From Elusimicrobiota bacterium (lineage in GTDB: Bacteria > Elusimicrobiota > Elusimicrobia > UBA1565 > UBA9628), in the NCBI GenBank assembly GCA_028869495.1, contig JAGWRY010000352.1, positions 1 through 10,425 on the forward strand: a stretch of 10,425 bases of DNA, written 5' to 3'. A program made the position numbers and the translations under genes. Position 1 is the stretch's first letter; each line of letters opens with the position of its first letter. Shown here one piece after another: positions 6,352 to 10,425 of the stretch. The notes under the pieces were generated by a model. It worked only from the letters and a program-made list of their open reading frames with translations, did no database searches and had not been told where the DNA came from.

Positions 6352-7594
6352 GAGGGTCTTTCGACCCCCGGGCGCGGCGCGGCTCCGAGAAGCGTCCGAG
6401 GAACAGGATCGCGCCGCTGCGCCGGTCGCGGATCAGGAACAGGAACGGATGGTCGGCCCGGAAGACCGGCGGCAGCTCCTCCCGCATGGCGCCGACCCCC
6501 CTCATGAGCATCGCCGTCGCCGCGGCGGCCGTCGTCCCCTCCTCGTCCACGGAGACGTAGGCCTCGTGGAGCGCGGCGGACAGATACAGCGCCTTCGGGT
6601 CGGGCGCCCGGCGCCCGTTGATCCCCGAGAAGTCGGCGTTCGCGCGGGAGAAGGCCGCGCCCAGGCCCAGCGACTTCAGGACCGCGTCCAAGCGAAAGGA
6701 CCGCTTGAGCTCGAGCTTGGGCAGGATCGCCTCGACCTCGCGCGGGCTCAGGCGCGCCAGCCAGCCCGACAGGACCGCGGGCGTCAGGCCCCGCTCCAGC
6801 GCCGGCAGGCCCGCGCGCGCGCGGGGCAGGACGACGACGAACGAGAAGTCGCCGCCGCGGTAGGGCAGTTCGATCTCCTGGAGCTCCGGCGTCTCGGCGT
6901 AGCCGAACGTCTCCGTCTGCGCCATGAACGGGACCCGCACCGCCCTCCTCCCGTCCGCGTAGAAGGCGCCGTCGGCGGTGTTCCGGCGCTCGAACGCGCT
7001 TTGCCACCGGGCGTGGAAATAGACGGCGTCGACCAGCGCCAGGCGGGTGTCCCGGTCGAAGACGCCGCGCCCGACGAGGTCCCCGATCCGGCCGCGGGTC
7101 TCGCGCGAGACCCAGGCGTTGACCGCCGCCCGCGCCCCCTCCGGGTCGCGCTCGAAGTCCGCCGGCCGGAAGCCGGCGCCGTAGCCCTGCCGGACGCGGG
7201 CCAGGAACGGCGCCCGGAAGCGCGCGCCGCGCTGGCCCCAAAGGGCGTTCGCGACGCTCAGCGAACAGCCGTCGTCCGCGGCGCGCTCGGCCAGCTCCCG
7301 GTCGAGCCGCGCGAAGGCGGCGCCCAGCCGCTCGCCGCTCAGGCCGGGAGCGAGCACCTTCTCGATCTCCGCGCGCGTCCGCCCGCCCGCGCCGTCGTAG
7401 GTCATGCCCAGCGCGGCGAAGACGCTGTACGGCGAGAAGAACAGGTCGCCGGGCGCCGCGCCCAGGCGGCGATAAACGGAGACGGCGAAGCGCGTCTGCG
7501 CGCGGACCAGCGCGGGAACGTCGGCCTGCGCCGCGTCCGCGGCGAAGGCGGGAGCGGCGAGGAGCGGGGCGAGGACGAGGATCGGGATCTTCAT
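6341..7594 (-). CDS. secreted serpin (protease inhibitor)
   Basis: 417 residues, the usual serpin length plus a signal peptide (1-18, ending APAFA). Serpin landmarks in order: FFSPYSVFAALGM at 52-64, VANALWG at 114-120, LVDAVYFHARWQ at 187-198 (the NAxYFKGxW-like segment), IELPYRG near 241-247, LPKLELKRSF at 291-300, and the reactive-loop hinge VDEEGTTAAAATA at 349-361, followed by FRADHPFLFLIRD at 378-390. The small-residue hinge is typical of inhibitory serpins, which trap serine or cysteine proteases by loop insertion. Counting from the hinge, P1 falls near residue 367, but the loop is about five residues longer than in alpha-1-antitrypsin, so Arg365, Met370 or Arg371 are also candidates. 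Start 7594 is preferred over an in-frame ATG at 7645 because it opens the signal peptide and has GGAGG 5 nt upstream. The 88-nt gap to the TRL gene shows no convincing promoter. Confidence 0.92.
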   Translation of the reverse strand: MKIPILVLAPLLAAPAFAADAAQADVPALVRAQTRFAVSVYRRLGAAPGDLFFSPYSVFAALGMTYDGAGGRTRAEIEKVLAPGLSGERLGAAFARLDRELAERAADDGCSLSVANALWGQRGARFRAPFLARVRQGYGAGFRPADFERDPEGARAAVNAWVSRETRGRIGDLVGRGVFDRDTRLALVDAVYFHARWQSAFERRNTADGAFYADGRRAVRVPFMAQTETFGYAETPELQEIELPYRGGDFSFVVVLPRARAGLPALERGLTPAVLSGWLARLSPREVEAILPKLELKRSFRLDAVLKSLGLGAAFSRANADFSGINGRRAPDPKALYLSAALHEAYVSVDEEGTTAAAATAMLMRGVGAMREELPPVFRADHPFLFLIRDRRSGAILFLGRFSEPRRARGSKDPLAS

Positions 7595-7599
7595 GGCGG

Positions 7600-7604
7600 C
7601 CTCC
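7600..7604 (-). promoter_or_regulatory. ribosome binding site deciding the serpin start
   Basis: GGAGG on the minus strand, 5 nt before ATG 7594. The spacer GCCGC is shared exactly with the C1A protease gene (GGAGG-GCCGC... type context there is GGAGG-CCGCA), so the two exported genes have near-identical initiation regions. It selects 7594 over the upstream ATG at 7645. Confidence 0.7.
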
Positions 7605-7682
7605 GTGCGGCGGATTCGCCCGATGGGACTCCGGCGCCGCCGCATTGTTCCCGCGCGATCCGACGCGCCCGAGGCGGACGCC

Positions 7683-8138
7683 TTAGCGGGCGGGCGGCGC
7701 GAAGGCCCGGCCCGTCACGATCGTGCACAGCGAGCGATAGAGCCCGTTGAGCAGGCTGAAGACCTGCACGTCGGTCGTCACGTCGTAGAGGCCCGCCGCC
7801 TCCGGGTGCTTCCGGCGGAGATCGGCCAGCGCCTTGCGGTAGCCGCCGTTGCCGTAGGCCCCGCTGACGCTCGTCGAGTTGAGGCTGAAGGAGATCGGGA
7901 TCGACAGCCCGCGCTGGCAGGAGCGCCCGGACACGAAGCCCAGCCGCCTGGCGCCGGGCGGCACGTCCTTCGGCGTCATCGTCGGGAAGGACATCGGCCC
8001 CGTCGTGTCGTAGAAGAGGAACAGCCAGCTGGTCGAGATCATGTCGGGCGACGCGCCCGACTCGCCGCCCTCGCCGATCGCCGCGGCGGGGCCGGCCAGG
8101 AGCAGGAGAAGGGCGGCGGCGACGGCCGCGATCCTCAC
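7683..8138 (-). CDS. TRL-like secreted protein, second paralogue
   Basis: 151 residues beginning with GTG. A signal peptide (MRIAAV, long Leu run, GPAAA) ends near residue 20; no lipobox Cys is present, so it is probably a soluble periplasmic or exported protein. The C-terminal half matches the upstream gene: GRSCQR (71-76) against GRSCSR, LYDVTTD against LYDVRSD, and LYRSLCTIVTG (133-143) against LYTRVCTVLTG. These features fit the TRL-like family (Pfam TRL), small envelope proteins of unknown function. Cys74 and Cys138 are shared with the paralogue and may form a disulfide. The middle has extra Ser/Asn/Gly-rich sequence absent from the paralogue. The GTG start overlaps the upstream TGA stop (GTGA), which implies translational coupling. 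Confidence 0.75.
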   Translation of the reverse strand: MRIAAVAAALLLLLAGPAAAIGEGGESGASPDMISTSWLFLFYDTTGPMSFPTMTPKDVPPGARRLGFVSGRSCQRGLSIPISFSLNSTSVSGAYGNGGYRKALADLRRKHPEAAGLYDVTTDVQVFSLLNGLYRSLCTIVTGRAFAPPAR

Positions 8139-8482
8139 GGCTGGCCGAGCTTCCCGGTCAGCACCGTGCAGACCCGCGTATAGAGCCCGAGCGCGTAGGC
8201 GTTGGCCTTCATGTCCGAGCGCACGTCGTACAGGATGCCGTCGCGGCCCTTCAGCGCGTCCTGGACCGCCGCCGCGTACGAGGAGTCGCCCCAGGCGACG
8301 AGGTAGAGCGCGCTGCGCGAGCAGGAGCGGCCCGTGACGAGCGGATCGTTCGGCGCGGCCTTCACGTCCGACGGCGAGGCCGAGCGGTAGCCGCGGGGCA
8401 GCTTCACGTCCGTGTACAGGATGCCGCAGGCGGACAGCGCGGCGGCCAGGAGCGGGAGAAGAGCGAGGCGGAGGACTTTCAT
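8135..8482 (-). CDS. TRL-like lipoprotein
   Basis: 115 residues. The N-terminus is a lipoprotein signal peptide with lipobox LSAC (16-19), so Cys19 should be acylated and the protein membrane-anchored. Immediately after comes GILYTDVKLP, the GxLYT start characteristic of the TRL-like family. The rest has GRSCSR (51-56), a GDSSYAAAVQDAL helix-like segment (65-77), ILYDVRSD (83-90) and LYTRVCTVLTG (100-110). Cys54 and Cys105 are conserved with the downstream paralogue. Biochemical function of the family is unknown. The ATG at 8482 is set by the lipoprotein signal and by a consensus promoter only 6 nt away; the longer open frame upstream runs antisense through two real genes. Confidence 0.82.
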   Translation of the reverse strand: MKVLRLALLPLLAAALSACGILYTDVKLPRGYRSASPSDVKAAPNDPLVTGRSCSRSALYLVAWGDSSYAAAVQDALKGRDGILYDVRSDMKANAYALGLYTRVCTVLTGKLGQP

Positions 8483-8488
8483 CCCGGA

Positions 8489-8517
8489 AGGATAGCGTCC
8501 GCGCGCGGGCGCGTCAA
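8489..8517 (-). promoter_or_regulatory. sigma70-like promoter of the TRL gene pair, leaderless
   Basis: The minus strand reads TTGACG (8512-8517), 17 nt, TATCCT (8489-8494): near-consensus -35 with ideal spacing. Six nt separate the -10 from ATG 8482, so the transcript should start at or within a base or two of the start codon, and there is no Shine-Dalgarno. A GGCGCG/CGCGCC inverted repeat (8508-8513, 8519-8524) flanks part of the -35 and could be an operator. Confidence 0.75.
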
Positions 8518-8533
8518 GCGCGCCGGGCCGGAA

Positions 8534-8542
8534 TGCTAGAAT
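8534..8542 (+). promoter_or_regulatory. extended -10 promoter of the metal transporter gene, leaderless
   Basis: TGC followed by TAGAAT (8537-8542) is an extended -10; no good -35 is visible. Six nt then separate it from GTG 8549. It is divergent from the TRL promoter, and the two share a 66-nt intergenic region. Confidence 0.6.
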
Positions 8543-8548
8543 CGCCTC

Positions 8549-9244
8549 GTGCCCGCGACCCCTCATTCCGAGACGCACTTCACCGCCGGCGAGACGGTGC
8601 GCGACGTCGTCATCGGCATGTCGGACGGCCTGACCGTGCCCTTCGCGCTGGCGGCCGGCCTGACCGGCGCGGTCGCGGCGGCGAAGGTCGTCGTGACCGC
8701 GGGCCTGGCCGAGATCGCGGCGGGCGCGATCGCGATGGGGCTGGGCGGCTATCTGGCCGCGCGCAGCGACGCCGAGCACTACGCCTCCGAACGAAGGCGC
8801 GAGCACGAGGAGGTCGTCGAGAAGCCGCACGCCGAGCGCGCCGAGGTCGCCGCGGTCTTCCGGCACTACGGCCTCGGCGACGAGCAGATCGCGCCGGTGC
8901 TGGCCTCCTTCGAGAAGGACCCGGACGCCTGGGTGGACTTCATGATGCGCTTCGAGCTGGGCCTCGAGCGCCCGGACCCGGAGCGCGCGGCGCGCGCCGC
9001 GCTGACGATCGGCGGGGCCTACGCCGCCGGCGGCCTGGTGCCGCTCCTGCCGTACTTCTTCGCCGCCGACGCGCGCGCGGCGCTGCCCTGGTCGGTCGGC
9101 GCGACGCTGACGGCGCTGCTCGCCTTCGGCTTCGTCAAGGGGCGCTTCACGTCCGGCAAGCCCGTGCGCTCGGCCCTGCACACGGCCCTCGTCGGGGGCC
9201 TGGCCGCCGCCGCCGCCTTCGCGATCGCCCGCCTCGTCGCCTGA
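8549..9244 (+). CDS. VIT1/CCC1-family Fe2+/Mn2+ transporter
   Basis: 231 residues, GTG start placed by the promoter. VIT-family membrane proteins move Fe2+ or Mn2+ out of the cytosol, usually with proton exchange. TM1 carries GMSDGLTVPFALAAGL (23-38) with Asp26; TM2 carries EIAAGAIAMGLGGYLAARSD (55-74) with Met63; a soluble helical stretch follows (75-145), then three hydrophobic segments (about 150-171, 180-197, 207-230). Compared from memory with the Eucalyptus VIT1 structure, a constant offset of 17 puts Glu85, Glu88, Glu96, Glu99, Met132, Met133 and Glu136 on that protein's metal-binding-domain ligands, and Asp26 and Met63 on its membrane metal site. All are retained, so it should be functional and carry the metal-binding domain. 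Whether iron or manganese is the substrate cannot be told. The acyltransferase follows 36 nt later. Confidence 0.88.
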   Translation: MPATPHSETHFTAGETVRDVVIGMSDGLTVPFALAAGLTGAVAAAKVVVTAGLAEIAAGAIAMGLGGYLAARSDAEHYASERRREHEEVVEKPHAERAEVAAVFRHYGLGDEQIAPVLASFEKDPDAWVDFMMRFELGLERPDPERAARAALTIGGAYAAGGLVPLLPYFFAADARAALPWSVGATLTALLAFGFVKGRFTSGKPVRSALHTALVGGLAAAAAFAIARLVA

Positions 9245-9255
9245 CGCCGGGCTTT

Positions 9256-9275
9256 TGGTAAAATCCCCGTCGGAG
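9256..9275 (+). promoter_or_regulatory. extended -10 and Shine-Dalgarno of the acyltransferase gene
   Basis: TGG followed by TAAAAT (9259-9264) in the 36-nt gap after the transporter gene; no good -35. Predicted start about 9271, giving a 10-nt leader that contains GGAG (9272-9275) 5 nt before ATG 9281. The gene therefore probably has its own promoter besides read-through. Confidence 0.55.
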
Positions 9276-9280
9276 ACGCG

Positions 9281-10192
9281 ATGAATCCGATCCTGGCCCT
9301 CCTCCTGCGCCTGCCCGTCCACGGCCTCGGCCTGTTCGTCTTCTTCCTCCCCCGCCGCGCCGAGCTCGCCCTCGGGCGCCTCCTCGGGCGCGCCGCGCTC
9401 GCCGTCGACCCGAAGCGCCCGCCGACCGTCCGCGAGAACCTGCGCCGCTGCCTGCCCGAGCTCTCCGGCGCCGAGCGCGAGGCGCTGGTCCGCGCCAATT
9501 ACGAGCACTACGGGATCCTGACGCTCGAGCTCGCGCACATGTTCGCGCCGGTCCCCGGCCACTGGAGGCGCTATGCCGAGCGCTTCACCCGCGTCGAAGG
9601 CCTCGAGAACTGGAAGAGGGCCCACGACAAGGACAAGGGGACGATCTTCTTCGGCGCGCACCTCGCGAACTGGGAGCTGATGGCCGCCGCCGGCGCGCTG
9701 GCCGGCATCCCGATCACGATGACGACGCGGCACCTCAAGCCCGCCTGGCTGGACCGTTGGATGGAGCGCGTCCGCCTGACGACCGGCGTGCGCTGCGTCT
9801 ACCAGCCGCGCACGATGCCGGCCGTGATGAAGACCCTGCGCGCGCGGGCCTCGGTCGGCTTCGTGCTGGACCAGTACATGGTCCCGCCGATGGGACAGAA
9901 GCTGCGCTTCTTCGGCGTGAAGGTGGACACGCTGGCCGTCGTCGCGCCGCTGGCGCGGCGCACCGGCGCCGGCGTCATCCCGGTCCGGCAGAGGCGCGAG
10001 CCCGACGGGACCGTGACGGTCATGTTCGAGCCCGAGGTCCCGCTCGACGGCTCCGACGAGGAGCTCAACCAGCGCTACTGCGACCGCGTCGAGGCCTGGA
10101 TCCGCGAGCGCCCGGCCGAGTGGCTGTGGGCGCACCGCCGCTTCAAGCACGCCGACTGGTCCGAGGCGGACCGCAGGACCCAAGCCGCCTAG
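9281..10192 (+). CDS. LpxL/HtrB-like lysophospholipid (lipid A) acyltransferase
   Basis: 303 residues, the family's usual length. A hydrophobic N-terminal segment (4-23) anchors it in the inner membrane. The catalytic HX4E motif is His127 to Glu132 in GAHLANWELM. VLDQY at 195-199 and the C-terminal WLWAHRRFK at 281-289 are typical of the LpxL/LpxM/HtrB superfamily, which adds a secondary acyl chain to the Kdo2-lipid A precursor on the cytoplasmic face. RENLRRCLPELS (51-62) matches the RxNL segment common to the family. Members in some phyla act on other lipids, so the exact acceptor is not certain. It points to an LPS-type outer membrane. ATG has a Shine-Dalgarno 5 nt upstream, and a terminator follows the stop directly. 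Confidence 0.9.
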   Translation: MNPILALLLRLPVHGLGLFVFFLPRRAELALGRLLGRAALAVDPKRPPTVRENLRRCLPELSGAEREALVRANYEHYGILTLELAHMFAPVPGHWRRYAERFTRVEGLENWKRAHDKDKGTIFFGAHLANWELMAAAGALAGIPITMTTRHLKPAWLDRWMERVRLTTGVRCVYQPRTMPAVMKTLRARASVGFVLDQYMVPPMGQKLRFFGVKVDTLAVVAPLARRTGAGVIPVRQRREPDGTVTVMFEPEVPLDGSDEELNQRYCDRVEAWIRERPAEWLWAHRRFKHADWSEADRRTQAA

Positions 10193-10225
10193 GCCCCCCG
10201 CCGTCCGTCTCGTTAGGGCCTTTTT
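10191..10225 (+). terminator. probable intrinsic terminator after the acyltransferase gene
   Basis: AGGCCC (10191-10196, overlapping the stop codon) pairs with GGGCCT (10216-10221), followed by TTTTT (10221-10225). The stem is short (6 bp) and the loop long (19 nt), but the T run is one of very few in this GC-rich window and sits exactly at the gene end. Confidence 0.5.
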
Positions 10226-10274
10226 CCGGGCGCGCGTGGGCCGCAAGACCCCGCCGCTCGGTCTCCTTCGTCCT

Positions 10275-10295
10275 TATACTTACGACGCCAAGGAG
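10275..10295 (+). promoter_or_regulatory. -10 box and Shine-Dalgarno of the last gene
   Basis: TATACT (10275-10280) is followed by a predicted start near 10287, and AGGAG (10291-10295) lies 5 nt before ATG 10301. No convincing -35 is visible. Confidence 0.5.
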
Positions 10296-10300
10296 ATCTC

Positions 10301-10425
10301 ATGACCCGAACCGACCGCCGTCCGGCCGCCGCCATCCTCTGCGCCCGCCTCGCGCTCGCCGCCCTCGTCGCCGCGCTTCCCGGCGCTTCCGCCTGGGCGC
10401 AGGTCGCCGGCGTCGCGCCGGTCGA
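10301..10425 (+). CDS. secreted protein of unknown function, N-terminal part only
   Basis: The first 41 codons of a gene cut off by the right edge. The N-terminus has Arg residues (MTRTDRR), an Ala/Leu-rich core and ASAWAQ, a standard signal peptide with cleavage after ASA or at WAQ near residue 34. Mature residues begin VAGVAPV. Too little is present to assign a family. The start is supported by AGGAG 5 nt upstream and a -10 box. It is a separate unit from the acyltransferase gene, from which it is split by a terminator. Confidence 0.7.
   Translation, partial: MTRTDRRPAAAILCARLALAALVAALPGASAWAQVAGVAPV

Noticed and set aside
7595..7645. 17-residue N-terminal extension of the serpin from ATG 7645
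   Set aside because: It would bury the signal peptide behind an Arg-rich segment, and the Shine-Dalgarno favours 7594.
7605..7682. promoter for the serpin gene
   Set aside because: The best candidate, AACAAT at 7644-7649 (minus), lacks any -35 and is weak; co-transcription with the TRL genes is as likely.
6449..7750. 433-codon plus-strand open frame
   Set aside because: Antisense to the serpin gene, low complexity, no start signal or domain.
8533..9261. plus-strand open frame in another frame over the transporter
   Set aside because: The frame starting at GTG 8549 has the VIT motifs and metal ligands; this one is Arg/Gly-rich noise.
8483..10246. long N-terminal extension of the TRL lipoprotein frame
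   Set aside because: It runs antisense through the transporter and acyltransferase genes. The lipoprotein signal peptide and promoter fix the start at 8482.
1..10425. tRNA, rRNA, CRISPR array, IS element or phage gene
   Set aside because: No clover-leaf, regularly spaced repeats, transposase or phage motifs were seen; nearly all sequence is explained by conserved housekeeping-type or envelope genes.

Overview
The window is about 10.4 kb of very GC-rich bacterial chromosome, densely packed with ordinary-looking genes in operons. I see no phage, IS, CRISPR or RNA gene. A lauroyl/myristoyl-type lipid A acyltransferase, a PorV/PorQ-like outer-membrane barrel, a lipoprotein and many signal peptides point to a diderm (Gram-negative) organism. 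The mix of TRL-family proteins, a PorV-like barrel, a FlgD-Ig-like C-terminal domain and a high-GC style resembles high-GC Elusimicrobiota or a similar candidate lineage. That taxonomic guess is inference only.

Layout. Positions 1-201 (minus) hold the start of a secreted protein with a basic four-residue repeat. Its promoter diverges from a plus-strand operon of three genes with 1 nt and 0 nt gaps (323-5213). The first gene is an unusual in-frame fusion of a small GIY-YIG nuclease domain to an exported propeller / Ig / FlgD-like protein. The second is a PorV/PorQ-like outer-membrane protein, and the third is a bifunctional class A penicillin-binding protein resembling PBP1B. A strong GC hairpin (5239-5281) separates this operon from a convergent minus-strand group.

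The minus-strand group, in transcription order from 8482 down to 5289, is: a TRL-like lipoprotein, a second TRL-like secreted paralogue overlapping it by 4 nt, a secreted serpin, and a secreted papain-family (C1A) cysteine protease. The serpin and the protease are adjacent and both exported, so they may form a protease-inhibitor pair. Divergent from the TRL genes are a VIT1/CCC1-type metal transporter (8549-9244) and an LpxL/HtrB-like acyltransferase (9281-10192), followed by a probable terminator. The window ends in the first 125 nt of another secreted protein.

A recurring regulatory signature is a sigma70-like -10 box followed by exactly 6 nt and then the start codon, seen at four starts (201-, 323+, 8482-, 8549+). 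This predicts leaderless mRNAs. Other genes (C1A protease, serpin, acyltransferase, last gene) have ordinary Shine-Dalgarno sequences, so both initiation modes seem to coexist. The most unusual items are the nuclease/secreted-protein fusion and the serpin-protease pair. I do not see a clearly new defence or mobile system.
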